Positions 1 to 9,551 of a stretch of 64,000 nt of DNA are shown piece by piece (the stretch's first letter is position 1; each line of letters begins with the position of its first letter). Origin of the DNA: Burkholderia territorii (GTDB lineage Bacteria > Pseudomonadota > Gammaproteobacteria > Burkholderiales > Burkholderiaceae); assembly GCF_902833055.1 (NCBI RefSeq), contig NZ_CADFEJ010000002.1, forward strand, positions 186,001 to 250,000, written 5' to 3'. The position numbers and the translations under genes are program-made. The notes beneath the pieces are model-generated. The model was not told the origin of the DNA. It did no database searches and saw nothing but the letters and a program-made list of their open reading frames with translations.

Positions 1-47
1 GCCGCCGCGAGAACCAGCCGCATCACGAGTTCCAGGTTGCCAAGCAT
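1..47 (-). CDS. MgtC/SapB-like membrane protein, N-terminal fragment
   Basis: Only the first 15 codons are inside the window. On the minus strand an ATG at 47 is preceded by GGAGGG about 7 bases upstream, and the reading is MLGNLELVMRLVLAA. This hydrophobic start resembles the N-termini of MgtC/SapB family inner-membrane proteins. The match is short, so the family is inference; the ribosome site and the open frame are seen directly. It is divergent from the epimerase gene that follows. Confidence 0.45.
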   Translation of the reverse strand, partial: MLGNLELVMRLVLAA

Positions 48-153
48 TCGATTTCCCTCCTGTTTTGGGGACGGCCGCGCGGAATGGTTTATCCTTGGCC
101 CCGGCCGCGTCGCTCCGCGCCGACTCAATTCGATCCAAGCGCTCAACCCCGCC

Positions 154-1263
154 ATGTCCGTTCCCGATTCCGCTTCCGCCCAGGCCGCCCGATTGCGCGA
201 CCATTTTGCGCACGTCATCCTGCCGATCTGGCAGGGTTCAGGGTTCGACCAGACACTGCGGCTGCCGTTCGAGGCCGTCGATCCGGCCACCCATGCACCG
301 CTGCCCGTCACCCGTTATCGCGCAATGGCATGCGCGCGACAACTGTTCGTGTTCGCGCAGGCCGGCAACACCGCGCACGCGGCCACGCTGTTCGACTCGC
401 TGTGCAGCCGCTTCCGCGACCCGCGCCACGGCGGCTGGTTCTACAGCGTCGACGCGCAAGGCGCACCGCTCGACACGACCAAGGATCTCTATACGCACGC
501 GTTCGTCGTGTTCGCGTGCGCGGCATGGCATGCGGCGTCGGGCGATGCCGCGGCGCGCACGGTCGCCGAGGACACCGCCGCGCTGATCCACGACCGCTTC
601 GCGCCGCAGCCGGGCGATGCGCTGCTCGACGCCGCGCGTCACGCCGACTTCTCGTCATCGGGCAGCGGCGCGCTGCAGAACCCGCTGATGCATCTGACCG
701 AAGCATGGCTCGCGGCCGCCGATGCGTTCGGCGACGCCGCGTTCGACGATGCGCTCGTACGCACCGCGCAGGCCGTCGAGCGCACGTTCGTCGATACGGC
801 GACCGGCTGCGTCGCCGAGCTGCCGCTCGGGGCGGCCGACAACCGTTTCGAGCCCGGCCATCAGTTCGAATGGTTCTATCTGGTCGATGCGGCCGGCGCG
901 CGCCTCGCGCAAACCGGGCTCCCCGACGCCCTCGCGCGCGCGTTCGCGTTCGCCGAGCAGCACGGGATCGATCCGCTCACGGGCGCCGTGTGCGCGGCGG
1001 TCGATGCACAAGGCGCATGCATCGACGGCACGCAGCGAATCTGGGCGCAGACCGAATACCTGCGCGCGCTCGCCACGCACGGCGGCACGCCGGCCTCCGC
1101 GCCGCTCGCGCTGCAGATCGAGCGCTTCGCCGCGCGCTTCCTGCATCCGCGCGGCTGGTTCGAGTGCAAGGCGGCCGACGGACAGGTGTCGCGCGCTGAC
1201 ATGCCGTCGACGACGCCCTACCACCTCGCGACCGCTTACGCGGCGCTGCCCGCCGTCTCGTAA
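154..1263 (+). CDS. AGE-family sugar epimerase/isomerase
   Basis: A 369-residue protein of the N-acylglucosamine 2-epimerase superfamily, cytoplasmic (alpha/alpha)6-barrel enzymes that isomerise aldoses, ketoses or N-acyl sugars. The histidines typical of the family are visible in order in [28 protein letters not shown] and TPYHLATAY, and an early RYRAM arginine motif is present. The frame is open from 37, but residues before MSVPDS do not look like family sequence, so the ATG at 154 is chosen. Its 3' end overlaps the convergent chemoreceptor gene by 28 bases. Substrate cannot be told; mannose isomerase (YihS/ManA-like) is the closest guess. Confidence 0.85.
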   Translation: MSVPDSASAQAARLRDHFAHVILPIWQGSGFDQTLRLPFEAVDPATHAPLPVTRYRAMACARQLFVFAQAGNTAHAATLFDSLCSRFRDPRHGGWFYSVDAQGAPLDTTKDLYTHAFVVFACAAWHAASGDAAARTVAEDTAALIHDRFAPQPGDALLDAARHADFSSSGSGALQNPLMHLTEAWLAAADAFGDAAFDDALVRTAQAVERTFVDTATGCVAELPLGAADNRFEPGHQFEWFYLVDAAGARLAQTGLPDALARAFAFAEQHGIDPLTGAVCAAVDAQGACIDGTQRIWAQTEYLRALATHGGTPASAPLALQIERFAARFLHPRGWFECKAADGQVSRADMPSTTPYHLATAYAALPAVS

Positions 1264-2867
1264 CCCGCGTCAGCAAACGACGACGACGACGCGCGCTCGC
1301 CGCGAACATCGCGAGCCGCGCGCGCGTCGCCCAGCTCGAACACCGCCACCGCCTGCATCAGGTGCGCGGTCTGGTCATTCAGCGACGCGGCCGCCGCCGC
1401 GACCTGCTCGACCAGCGCCGCGTTCTGCTGCGTCAGCTGGTCCATCTGCGTGACGGCCTGGTTGACCTGCTCGATGCCGACGCTCTGCTCGACCGACGCG
1501 GCCGTAATTTCCGACATCGTCTGCACGACCCGCGTGATCGACGCCGATACCGTCCGCATCGCGTCGCCGGCCCGTTCGACGAGTTCCGAGCCGCCGTCGA
1601 TCTGCGCGACCGACTCCTCGATCAGCGTCTTGATCTCCTTCGCCGATTGCGCGCTGCGCTGCGCGAGCGAGCGCACTTCGCCCGCGACCACCGCGAAGCC
1701 GCGACCCTGCTCGCCCGCCCGCGCGGCCTCGACCGCCGCGTTCAGCGCGAGAATGTTGGTCTGGAAGGCGATGCCGTCGATCACCGAGATGATCTCCGCG
1801 ATGCGTCCTGAGCTTTGCGCGATGCCGCGCATCCGGTCGATCACGCTGTCGACCACGCCACCGCCCTGGCGCGTGGCGTCGAGCGCCGCGTCGGCCAATG
1901 CGCTGGCCGCGCGCGCGCTGTCGGTGTTCTGACGGACCGTGGCGGTCAATTGCTCCATGCTCGCGGCGGTTTCCTCGAGCGACGCGGCCTGCGTGCCCGT
2001 ACGCGCGGACAGGTCCGCGTTGCCGCCGGCGATCTCGCCCGCGCCGAGGTGGATCGCGTCGGACGCGTGACGCACGGTGCGCACGGTATCCGCGATGCTC
2101 GCCTGCATCGCGGCCAGGCCGCGCAACATCCGGTCGATCTCGAACACGCCGCCCGCCCGCACGGTTTCGTCGAGTCGGCCCTGCGCGATGCGCTCGAAAT
2201 GGCGGCCGGCTTCGTCCAGCGGCGCGACCACCGCGCGCCGCGCGCCGGCGTAGATCGCCGCGCTGGCCGCGAGCATCGCCGCCAGCAGCACGATGCCGAC
2301 CCACTTGAACCATTGCATCCCGCTGTCGATCGTGGCGAGCGCATCGCGGCTCGACGCGGCGCCGTAGTCGGCGAAGCGGTGCAGTTCGGCGAGGTACGCG
2401 TCCTGGAAGCCCTGCGTCGGCTGGTCGAGGAACGCCTGGATATTGCCGGCGTCGAGGAACTGCACGAGTTCGCCCAGTGCGCCGCGCAGCGCGCGATAGC
2501 GCTCGACGAGCGCCGCCACGTGCGCGCGGTTCGTCGCGTCGACGGCCTGCGCGGCCGTCAGCGCGGCAAACGCCTTGTCCGCTTCGGCAAGCGAAGCGCT
2601 GGCATGGCGGATGATCTCGTCGGGCTTCGGGCCGCCGCGCACCATTCGCGTGCCGGCGCGCGACAGGTTCACGCGTGCGTCGAGCAGGTGCTCGGTCGCC
2701 TGGCTGGCCGCGTCGACCTGCGCGATCGCGACGTTCGACAGATCGTCGACGCCGCTGCGTGTCGATGCGAGCGCCCAGAAGCCGAGCGCCTCGATCGCGA
2801 ACAGAAAGACGCAAAACACGGTCAACACGCCGAGCAGACCCGACGCGAGCTTGATTTTTCCGAACAT
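1236..2867 (-). CDS. Methyl-accepting chemotaxis protein
   Basis: A 543-residue transmembrane chemoreceptor. It begins with a membrane segment (about residues 5-30), followed by a periplasmic four-helix-bundle-type sensor (about 35-190), a second membrane segment (about 192-212), a HAMP linker and the long cytoplasmic signalling coiled coil. The conserved hairpin tip is present, including [19 protein letters not shown] and [19 protein letters not shown], the CheA/CheW contact region. No NWETF-like CheR tether is seen at the C-terminus. The start [10 protein letters not shown] at 2867 places the first membrane helix at the N-terminus; upstream in-frame residues look non-coding. Ligand unknown. 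Confidence 0.93.
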   Translation of the reverse strand: MFGKIKLASGLLGVLTVFCVFLFAIEALGFWALASTRSGVDDLSNVAIAQVDAASQATEHLLDARVNLSRAGTRMVRGGPKPDEIIRHASASLAEADKAFAALTAAQAVDATNRAHVAALVERYRALRGALGELVQFLDAGNIQAFLDQPTQGFQDAYLAELHRFADYGAASSRDALATIDSGMQWFKWVGIVLLAAMLAASAAIYAGARRAVVAPLDEAGRHFERIAQGRLDETVRAGGVFEIDRMLRGLAAMQASIADTVRTVRHASDAIHLGAGEIAGGNADLSARTGTQAASLEETAASMEQLTATVRQNTDSARAASALADAALDATRQGGGVVDSVIDRMRGIAQSSGRIAEIISVIDGIAFQTNILALNAAVEAARAGEQGRGFAVVAGEVRSLAQRSAQSAKEIKTLIEESVAQIDGGSELVERAGDAMRTVSASITRVVQTMSEITAASVEQSVGIEQVNQAVTQMDQLTQQNAALVEQVAAAAASLNDQTAHLMQAVAVFELGDARAARDVRGERASSSSFADAGYETAGSAA

Positions 2868-3138
2868 GGGGAAGATTCCTGGAGAGGCGACGATGGAGCA
2901 ATGCCCCGGCATTAGCGGCATTTCTTCGTCGGACTTTAGGAACGTGGACAGAGGCACGCGGGCGAGCACCCGTCATTCCCGCGCAATCGCCGGCAAACGA
3001 GGACAACGCACACGTTCGACGCAATAATCGCGTCGCATCGCACCGGCCTTTGCACGAAATGCGGACGAATTTCCTTGCTTATCCGCAGCCCCCTTCCTAG
3101 AGTTCAGCGCAAGCGGACACGCATTGCGAGGGAAGTCG

Positions 3139-3582
3139 ATGACGGACATCACGGACCACGCGCGCGGCGCATTGCGCGCGCAACCGTTCAGCATGCTGCT
3201 GGGCACGGAGCTGATGCATATCGGCGACAACGAAGTGTCGCTGTGCCTGCCCGTGCGGGAGGAGTTGCGGCAGCAGCACGGTTTCGTGCATGGCGGCGTG
3301 ATCGGCTACCTCGCGGACAACGCGCTGACCTTCGCCGGCGCGCTCGTACTCGGCCCGCGCGTGATCACCGCCGAATACAAGATCAACTACCTGAGGCCGG
3401 CCGTGAACGGCACGCTCGTTGCGCGCGCGAAGGTCGTTTACGCGGGCCGGCACCAGGCGACCTGCCAGTGTCATGTGTTCGTCATCGACGGCGATCACGA
3501 GCGGCTCGTCGCGATCGCGCAAGGCACGATCAATCGCGTCGGCGACGGCAAGATGCCGGATGCGCGGGAGGAGACGGCGTAA
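3139..3582 (+). CDS. PaaI-family hotdog thioesterase
   Basis: A 147-residue single hotdog-fold protein of the PaaI/YdiI acyl-CoA thioesterase group. The family core is visible: QQHGFVHGGVIGYLADNAL, where HGG and the following acidic residue belong to the active site, then ITAEYKINYLRPA. Such proteins are cytoplasmic and usually tetrameric, releasing acids from aryl- or acyl-CoA thioesters. The ATG at 3139 has GAGGGA five bases upstream and is preferred over an in-frame TTG at 3124. It stands alone between the chemoreceptor and the toxin-antitoxin pair, so the substrate is open. Confidence 0.85.
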   Translation: MTDITDHARGALRAQPFSMLLGTELMHIGDNEVSLCLPVREELRQQHGFVHGGVIGYLADNALTFAGALVLGPRVITAEYKINYLRPAVNGTLVARAKVVYAGRHQATCQCHVFVIDGDHERLVAIAQGTINRVGDGKMPDAREETA

Positions 3583-3631
3583 CGGGCGCCGCCGGCCGGT
3601 TCGACGGGACAAGCCGCAAAGCGCAGGAGCC

Positions 3632-3928
3632 TCAGCGCGTGTCGCGCGAGCGTCTCATCGCGGCGAGATAGACGGCATCGCGCTCGCGACGCCCCACAGC
3701 GACCACCAGCACGACAACCTCCGACTCGCGCACTTCGTACACGAGGCGATAGCCGACACTGCGCAGCTTGATCTTGTATCGGTCCGGATGACCATGCAGT
3801 TTCGCCGAAGGAATGCGCGGATTTTCGAGACGCTCGGCGAGTCTCGCCTTGAACTGATCTCGAACGGTGCGATCAAGCTTCTTCCATTCCTTCAACGCAG
3901 GTTCGAGAAAGGCGAGCTCAAAGGTCAT
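3632..3928 (-). CDS. RelE/ParE-family toxin
   Basis: A 98-residue basic protein with the RelE-type pattern: MTFELAFLEPALKEWKKLD at the start, then KLHGHPDRYKIKLRSVGYRLVYEV and an ending rich in arginine. Family members cleave mRNA in the ribosome A-site (RelE) or act on gyrase (ParE); the GYRLVYEV strand favours RelE. The gene starts inside the end of the antitoxin gene (11-base overlap), the usual translational coupling of such pairs, with the antitoxin upstream. Confidence 0.88.
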   Translation of the reverse strand: MTFELAFLEPALKEWKKLDRTVRDQFKARLAERLENPRIPSAKLHGHPDRYKIKLRSVGYRLVYEVRESEVVVLVVAVGRRERDAVYLAAMRRSRDTR

Positions 3929-4166
3929 TCAGTTTGACCTTGACGACTTTCTCCTTCGCGCGTGAATCGGCAAGCGCGTTGTCTTCAATATCTTCGAGAC
4001 GTTCGACCATCGCCTCCCATGTCTTCGCCGGGATGCAATAGAACGCGGGTTCGTTGTGGTTCAGGATCGCGACCGGAAAACCCTCGCCCGCCGCAACGGT
4101 TCCCATCGGGTTCCGCTTCAGCTCCGAAACGCTCGCCGTCACGCTGGCCAGAATGGTGTGGGGCAT
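3918..4166 (-). CDS. RelB/Phd-type antitoxin
   Basis: An 82-residue protein with a Phd/YefM/StbD-like N-terminal DNA-binding half (TASVSELKRNPMGTV, then FPVAILNHNEPAFYCIP) and a charged C-terminal tail that would wrap the toxin (ERLEDIEDNALADSRAKEK). It neutralises the downstream RelE-like toxin and probably represses the operon. AGGAGC lies 6 bases before the ATG. Upstream AT-rich DNA with 12-bp direct repeats is the likely operator. Confidence 0.87.
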   Translation of the reverse strand: MPHTILASVTASVSELKRNPMGTVAAGEGFPVAILNHNEPAFYCIPAKTWEAMVERLEDIEDNALADSRAKEKVVKVKLNDL

Positions 4167-4202
4167 GTTCGCTCCTGGTTCGATCGAATTTTTATTGTAT
4201 CT

Positions 4203-4226
4203 TATTTAGCACCAAATTTAGCTCCA
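4203..4226 (-). promoter_or_regulatory. Direct repeats upstream of toxin-antitoxin operon
   Basis: Two adjacent 12-bp direct repeats, TATTTAGCACCA and AATTTAGCTCCA on the plus strand, lie 37-60 bases before the antitoxin start. A minus-strand TACAAT -10-like hexamer is at 4194-4199. The arrangement suits an autorepression site for the toxin-antitoxin complex. The promoter assignment is inference; no convincing -35 box was found at the right spacing. Confidence 0.4.
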
Positions 4227-4283
4227 TTTTGAGTGCCCTATGAGCAATGCCGGGTTTGCTCCCGAACCGTGAAGTTCAAGGCG

Positions 4284-5336
4284 CTACTCGGCTCCCTCAT
4301 CCGCCAGCGGCATAAAACGCGGCGCCACCCGCGCCCGCACGTTCCCGTTCTCGTCGGTTCGATAGATCCCGCGTGCAACGTTGTGCGGATGCTCGACTGC
4401 GTCGGCAACGCTCAGCACCGGCGCAAAGCACGCGTCGGTGCCTTCGAGCAGCGCGCGCCAGTGCGCGGACGGCTGCTGCGCGAACACCTCGGCAAAGCGT
4501 GCCTTCAGCGCCGGCCAGCGCGCGCGGTCGTACTGCGATGCCGGATCGACGTCGGTCAACCCGAGCCGCTCGACCAGCAGCGCGTAGAACGGCGGCTCCA
4601 GCGCACCGATCGTCACGCATTCGCCGTCCGCGCAGCGATACACGTCGTAGAACGGCGCTTCGTGGAAGAGGCTCGGCTGCGCGCCGTCGAGCTGGCCGTT
4701 CGCGCGCGCCCAAAGCGCGAGCGAGCCGAGCATCGATGCGATGTCGACGATCGCGCCGTCGACCACGCGCCCCGGGCCGCCGCGGCGCACGTCGAACAAT
4801 GCGCAGACGATGCCGAACGCGAGCCCGAGTGCGCCCCCGGCATCGCCGACGACGGTCGGCGGCATGCCGGGCCGTCCGTCGCGCGGCGCGGACAGCGACA
4901 GCAGCCCCGTCAGCGCGACGTAGTTCAGGTCGTGCCCGGCCGCCGACGCCAGCGGGCCGTCCTGGCCCCAGCCCGTCATCCGTCCGTAGACGAGCTTCGA
5001 ATTGTGGTGCGCGCAATCGTCCGGACCGAGACCGAGGCGCTCCATCACGCCCGGTCGCAGCCCCTCGATCAGCGCATCGGCCTGCGCGATCAGCGCGAGC
5101 GCCGCGTCGCGGCCGGCCGGCGTCTTCAGATCGAGTTCGACGATCGTCTTGCCTTCGCGCAGTAGATCGCCGTCGCGGCCTTGCAGCGCGTCCGGCGCGC
5201 TGGTGCGGCCCGCCGGACGCGCGATCAGCGTGACCCGCGCGCCCATCCCGGCGAGCATCCAGCCTGCGAGCGGGCCGGGGCCGAGGCCCTCGAATTCGAC
5301 GATGTGGAGGCCGGAAAGCGGAACACCAAGCGACAT
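4284..5336 (-). CDS. CaiB/BaiF-family CoA-transferase, alpha-methylacyl-CoA racemase-like
   Basis: A 350-residue family III CoA-transferase-fold protein. The start LSGLHIVEFEGLGPGPLAGW is typical of alpha-methylacyl-CoA racemases, and the racemase catalytic histidine and aspartate positions are represented by AAGHDLNYVALTG and VVGDAGGALGLAFG. It would epimerise 2-methyl-branched acyl-CoA esters in branched fatty acid or propionate-linked breakdown. AGGAGA lies 6 bases before the ATG. It follows the methylcitrate operon on the same strand but is separated from it by a terminator and repeats. A CoA-transferase role cannot be excluded. Confidence 0.87.
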   Translation of the reverse strand: MSLGVPLSGLHIVEFEGLGPGPLAGWMLAGMGARVTLIARPAGRTSAPDALQGRDGDLLREGKTIVELDLKTPAGRDAALALIAQADALIEGLRPGVMERLGLGPDDCAHHNSKLVYGRMTGWGQDGPLASAAGHDLNYVALTGLLSLSAPRDGRPGMPPTVVGDAGGALGLAFGIVCALFDVRRGGPGRVVDGAIVDIASMLGSLALWARANGQLDGAQPSLFHEAPFYDVYRCADGECVTIGALEPPFYALLVERLGLTDVDPASQYDRARWPALKARFAEVFAQQPSAHWRALLEGTDACFAPVLSVADAVEHPHNVARGIYRTDENGNVRARVAPRFMPLADEGAE

Positions 5337-5350
5337 ACGATTCTCCTGTC

Positions 5351-5497
5351 GACCCGCGTTAGCGCTTCAGCGCTTACGCGGGTCCCATGCTTCGCGGTCG
5401 ACCCGCGTTAGCGCTTCAGCGCTTACGCGGGTCCCATGCTTCGCGACCGACCCGCGTTGGCGCCTCAGCACTTACGCAGGTCCCATACTTCGCGATC
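5351..5497. repeat. Three tandem 49-bp palindromic repeats
   Basis: Three head-to-tail copies with an exact 49-bp period begin at 5351, 5400 and 5449. The first two are almost identical; the third has about six changes. Each unit carries a near-perfect palindrome from GACCCGCGT through AGCGCT-TC-AGCGCT to ACGCGGGTC, which would fold into a strong hairpin, followed by a CCATGCTTCGCG tail. The 49-bp period is not a multiple of three, so the block is not coding. It lies just upstream of the CoA-transferase start at 5336. Confidence 0.9.
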
Positions 5498-5628
5498 GAT
5501 TCGCGACGACTCGAGCCAGCGCGAATCCCGTTCATCATGACCGGAATGCGCTTCCGCACACCAGTACGGCCCCGCCTGCGACGCATTGCATGGCGAATTG
5601 CCTTCGTCACGCGTGCGCCAAACGAAAA

Positions 5629-5660
5629 ATCCCTGCGCAGCGGGTCCGCTTCGCAGGGAT
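5629..5660 (-). terminator. Rho-independent terminator of the prp operon
   Basis: ATCCCTGCG pairs with CGCAGGGAT around an inner AGCGG/CCGCT stem. Read on the minus strand the hairpin is followed by TTTTTCG. It lies 48 bases after the prpF stop and should end the methylcitrate transcript before the 49-bp repeats. Confidence 0.8.
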
Positions 5661-5707
5661 CGGTCAAGTCCAGCACTGCAGGATTACACGCGCGAACCGA
5701 CGCACGC

Positions 5708-6898
5708 TCAGAACGCATCCCCCGGCACCCGCACCCAGCCTTCCATCAGCACACGCGCGCTGCGGCTCATGATCGCCTTCGTGACGGTCCATTCGCCATT
5801 CTCGAGCCGCGCTTCCGCGCCGACGCGCAGCGTGCCCGACGGATGACCGAAGCGCACCGCGTTGCGTTCGCCGCCGCCCGCCGCGAGGTTGACGAGCGTG
5901 CCGGGGATCGCCGCGGCCGTGCCGATCGCGACCGCCGCCGTGCCCATCATCGCGTGATGCAGCTTGCCCATCGACATCGCCCGCACCAGCAGGTCGACGT
6001 CGCCCGCACTCACGCGCTTGCCGCTCGACGCGACATAGTCGGCCGGCTTCGCGACGAATGCGATCTTCGGCGTGTGCTGCCGCGTCGCGATCTCGTCGAG
6101 CGTATCGATCAGGCCCATGCGCAGCGCGCCATGTGCGCGGATCGTCTCGAACTTCTCGAGTGCCTTCGCATCGCCGTTGATCGCGTCCTGCAGCTCCGTG
6201 CCGGTATAGCCGATCGCTTCCGCCTCGACGAAGATGGTCGGAATCCCCGCGTTGATCATCGTCGCCTTCAGCGTGCCGATGCCCGGCACGGCAAGATCGT
6301 CGACGAGGTTGCCGGTCGGGAACATCGCGCCGCCCGAGCCTTCTTCCTCGGCGGCCGGGTCCATGAACTCGAGCTGCACTTCGGCAGCCGGAAACGTGAC
6401 GCCGTCCAGCTCGAAATCGCCCGTCTCCTGCACCGCGCCGTTCGTGATCGGCACGTGCGCCACGATCGTCTTGCCGATGTTCGCCTGCCAGATACGCACG
6501 GTGGCGATGCCGTCGCGCGGCACACGCGACGCATCGACGAGACCGCCGCTGATCGCGAATGGGCCGACCGCCGCCGACAGGTTGCCGCAGTTGCCGGTCC
6601 AGTCGACGAATGCCTTGTCGATCGCGACCTGCCCGAACAGGTAGTCGACGTCGTGGCCGGGCCGCGTGCTCTTCGACACGATCACCGTCTTGCTCGTCGA
6701 CGACGTCGCGCCGCCCATGCCGTCGATCTGCTTGCCGTACGGATCGGGGCTGCCGATCACGCGCAGCAGCAGCGCGTCGCGCGCGGCGCCCGGCGCCTGC
6801 GCGGCCTCCGGCAGGTCCTGCAGCCGGAAGAACACGCCCTTGCTGGTGCCGCCGCGGATATACGTCGCCGGAATCCTGATTTGAGGAATGTGAGCCAT
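5708..6898 (-). CDS. prpF: 2-methylaconitate cis-trans isomerase PrpF
   Basis: A 396-residue PrpF-family protein with a diaminopimelate-epimerase-like fold. It starts MAHIPQIRIPATYIRGGTSK and contains the family signatures GGATSSTSK and DWTGNCGNLSAAVGPFAI. PrpF isomerises the 2-methylaconitate made by AcnD so that aconitase can finish conversion of 2-methylcitrate to 2-methylisocitrate. It directly follows acnD with a 26-base gap, the standard acnD-prpF partnership that replaces prpD. The ATG at 6898 matches the family N-terminus; 42 further in-frame residues upstream overlap acnD and are not conserved-looking. Confidence 0.95.
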   Translation of the reverse strand: MAHIPQIRIPATYIRGGTSKGVFFRLQDLPEAAQAPGAARDALLLRVIGSPDPYGKQIDGMGGATSSTSKTVIVSKSTRPGHDVDYLFGQVAIDKAFVDWTGNCGNLSAAVGPFAISGGLVDASRVPRDGIATVRIWQANIGKTIVAHVPITNGAVQETGDFELDGVTFPAAEVQLEFMDPAAEEEGSGGAMFPTGNLVDDLAVPGIGTLKATMINAGIPTIFVEAEAIGYTGTELQDAINGDAKALEKFETIRAHGALRMGLIDTLDEIATRQHTPKIAFVAKPADYVASSGKRVSAGDVDLLVRAMSMGKLHHAMMGTAAVAIGTAAAIPGTLVNLAAGGGERNAVRFGHPSGTLRVGAEARLENGEWTVTKAIMSRSARVLMEGWVRVPGDAF

Positions 6899-6924
6899 GT
6901 TTGCGTTGTCCCTGTGTGACCCGG

Positions 6925-9519
6925 TCAAGCGGCCTGCGACGATTCGAGGAAGTCCTGCGCGAAGCGCTGCAGCACGCCGCCCGCGTCGTAGATCGACACT
7001 TCCTCGGCCGTGTCGAGCCGGCACGTCACCGGCACCTCGACCCGCTCGCCGTTCCTGCGATGAATCACGAGCGTGAGATCGGCGCGCGGCGTACGCTCGC
7101 CGATCACGTCGAACGTCTCGGTGCCGTCGATGCCGAGCGTCGTGCGGTTCGTGCCCGGCTTGAACTCGAGCGGCAGCACGCCCATCCCGATCAGGTTCGT
7201 GCGGTGGATCCGCTCGAAGCCTTCCGCGACGATCGCCTCGACGCCCGCGAGCCGCACGCCCTTCGCCGCCCAGTCGCGCGACGATCCCTGGCCGTAGTCG
7301 GCGCCGGCGACAACGATCAGCGGTTGCTTGCGATTCATGTACGTCTCAATCGCTTCCCACATCCGCATGACCTTGCCTTCCGGCTCGACGCGCGCGAGCG
7401 AGCCCTTCTTCACCGCACCGTCGACGACCGCCATCTCGTTGACGAGCGTCGGGTTCGCGAACGTCGCGCGCTGCGCGGTCAGGTGGTCTCCCCGGTGCGT
7501 CGCGTACGAGTTGAAGTCTTCTTCCGGCAGGCCCATCTTCGCGAGGTACTCGCCGGCCGCGCTGTTCGGGAGGATCGCGTTCGACGGCGACAGGTGGTCG
7601 GTCGTGATGTTGTCCCCGAGCACCGCGAGCGGACGCATGCCCTTGAGCGTACGTTCGCCGGCCAGCGCACCTTCCCAGTACGGCGGACGGCGAATGTACG
7701 TGCTTTGCGGACGCCAGTCGTACAACGGTGCCGCCCGCTCGCCCGCATCGGCCGTGCGCGCGAACATCGGTTCGTACACCTTGCGGAACTGCTCGGGCTT
7801 CACGCTCGATGCGACGATCGCGTCGATTTCCTCGTCGGTCGGCCAGATGTCCTTCAGCGTGACGGGCTTGCCGTCCTGATCGTGGCCGAGCGCGTCCTTC
7901 TCGATGTCGAAGCGGATCGTGCCGGCGATCGCATACGCGACGACGAGCGGCGGCGACGCGAGGAACGCCTGCTTCGCATACGGATGGATCCGGCCGTCGA
8001 AATTGCGGTTGCCGGACAGCACGGCGGTCGCGTACAGGTCGCGATCGACGATCTCCTGCTGGATCTTCGGATCGAGCGCGCCCGACATCCCGTTGCAGGT
8101 CGTGCACGCGAACGCGACGATGCCGAAGCCGAGCTTTTCCAGCTCCGGCAACAGGTTCGCTTCTTCCAGATACAGCTCGACCGCCTTCGAGCCCGGCGCG
8201 AGCGAACTCTTCACCCACGGCTTGCGCGTGAGGCCCTTCGCGTTCGCATTGCGCGCGAGCAACGCAGCTGCGATCACGTTGCGCGGGTTGCTGGTGTTCG
8301 TGCAGCTCGTGATCGCGGCGATGATGACCGCGCCGTCGGGCATCTCGCCCGCCTTCTCTTCCCACTGGCCGGCGATGCCGCGCGCGGCGAGGTCGGACGT
8401 CGGCAGCCGCTTGTGCGGGTTCGACGGACCGGCCATGTTGCGCACGACGCTCGACAGGTCGAACGTCAGCGTGCGCTCGTACTGCGCACGATCCAGCGTA
8501 TCGGCCCACAGGCCGGCCGCCTTCGCGTAGGTCTCGACGAGCTTCACCTGCTCGTCGCTGCGGCCGGTGAGGCGCAGGTAGTCGGTCGTCTGGCCGTCGA
8601 TGAAGAACATCGCGGCCGTCGCGCCATATTCGGGCGCCATGTTCGAAATCGTCGCGCGGTCACCGAGCGTGAGGCTCGCCGCGCCTTCGCCACGGAATTC
8701 CAGATACGCGCCGACCACCTTTTCCTTGCGCAGGAATTCGGTGAGCGCGAGCACGATGTCGGTCGCGGTGATGCCGGGCTGGCGCTTGCCCGTCAGCTCG
8801 ACGCCGACGATGTCGGGCAGGCGCATCCACGATGCGCGGCCGAGCATCACGTTCTCCGCTTCCAGCCCGCCCACGCCGATCGCGATCACGCCGAGCGCGT
8901 CGACGTGCGGCGTGTGGCTGTCGGTGCCGACGCAAGTGTCCGGATACGCGACGCCATCCTGCACCTGGATCACCGGCGACATCTTCTCCAGATTGATCTG
9001 GTGCATGATGCCGTTGCCCGGCGGGATCACGTCGACGTTCTCGAACGACTGCTTGGTCCATTCGATGAAGTGAAAGCGATCCTCGTTGCGGCGATCCTCG
9101 ATCGCGCGGTTCTTCGCGAACGCGTCCGGATCGAAACCGCCGCACTCGACGGCGAGCGAGTGATCGACGATCAGTTGCACGGGTACGACGGGGTTCACCT
9201 TCGCCGGGTCGCCGCCGCGCTCGGCGATCGCGTCGCGCAGGCCCGCGAGATCGACGAGCGCCGTCTGGCCGAGAATGTCGTGGCACACCACGCGCGCCGG
9301 GAACCACGGGAAGTCGCGTTCGCGCTTGCGCTCGATGATCTGCGTCAGCGAATCGCCGAGGATCGCCGGATCGCAGCGGCGCACGAGGTTTTCGGCGAGC
9401 ACGCGCGACGTGTACGGCAGCGTGTCGTACGCGCCGGGGGCGATCGCGTCGACCGCGGCACGCGCGTCGAAGAAGTCCAGCGACGTGCCGGGCAGGGGTT
9501 TGCGGTAGGCGGTATTCAT
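6925..9519 (-). CDS. acnD: Fe/S-dependent 2-methylcitrate dehydratase AcnD
   Basis: An 864-residue aconitase-superfamily enzyme that dehydrates 2-methylcitrate in the methylcitrate cycle. The cluster ligands are visible in ITSCTNTSNP and FACTTCNGMSG, giving three cysteines for a [4Fe-4S] centre. Other aconitase landmarks are CVGTDSHTPHVDALG and the C-terminal swivel domain with QGSSRDWAAKG. The N-terminus MNTAYRKPLPGT resembles AcnD rather than the housekeeping AcnA. It sits between prpC and prpF in one leftward operon. A long open frame on the opposite strand over this gene is a composition artefact. Confidence 0.96.
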   Translation of the reverse strand: MNTAYRKPLPGTSLDFFDARAAVDAIAPGAYDTLPYTSRVLAENLVRRCDPAILGDSLTQIIERKRERDFPWFPARVVCHDILGQTALVDLAGLRDAIAERGGDPAKVNPVVPVQLIVDHSLAVECGGFDPDAFAKNRAIEDRRNEDRFHFIEWTKQSFENVDVIPPGNGIMHQINLEKMSPVIQVQDGVAYPDTCVGTDSHTPHVDALGVIAIGVGGLEAENVMLGRASWMRLPDIVGVELTGKRQPGITATDIVLALTEFLRKEKVVGAYLEFRGEGAASLTLGDRATISNMAPEYGATAAMFFIDGQTTDYLRLTGRSDEQVKLVETYAKAAGLWADTLDRAQYERTLTFDLSSVVRNMAGPSNPHKRLPTSDLAARGIAGQWEEKAGEMPDGAVIIAAITSCTNTSNPRNVIAAALLARNANAKGLTRKPWVKSSLAPGSKAVELYLEEANLLPELEKLGFGIVAFACTTCNGMSGALDPKIQQEIVDRDLYATAVLSGNRNFDGRIHPYAKQAFLASPPLVVAYAIAGTIRFDIEKDALGHDQDGKPVTLKDIWPTDEEIDAIVASSVKPEQFRKVYEPMFARTADAGERAAPLYDWRPQSTYIRRPPYWEGALAGERTLKGMRPLAVLGDNITTDHLSPSNAILPNSAAGEYLAKMGLPEEDFNSYATHRGDHLTAQRATFANPTLVNEMAVVDGAVKKGSLARVEPEGKVMRMWEAIETYMNRKQPLIVVAGADYGQGSSRDWAAKGVRLAGVEAIVAEGFERIHRTNLIGMGVLPLEFKPGTNRTTLGIDGTETFDVIGERTPRADLTLVIHRRNGERVEVPVTCRLDTAEEVSIYDAGGVLQRFAQDFLESSQAA

Positions 9520-9551
9520 GATGTGGGGCGGGAATCGGGGTAAGACGTTCC

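Noticed and set aside
5181-6919. Plus-strand frame through the 49-bp repeats and prpF
   Set aside because: It is antisense to prpF and crosses a terminator and repeats whose period is not a multiple of three.
6925-9519. Calling this gene a housekeeping aconitase (acnA)
   Set aside because: Its position between prpC and prpF and its N-terminus fit AcnD; prpF occurs only with acnD-type clusters.
6901-9543. Plus-strand open frame of 880 codons over acnD
   Set aside because: It is antisense to a clear aconitase-family gene and shows no family pattern; GC-rich DNA keeps the complementary frame open.
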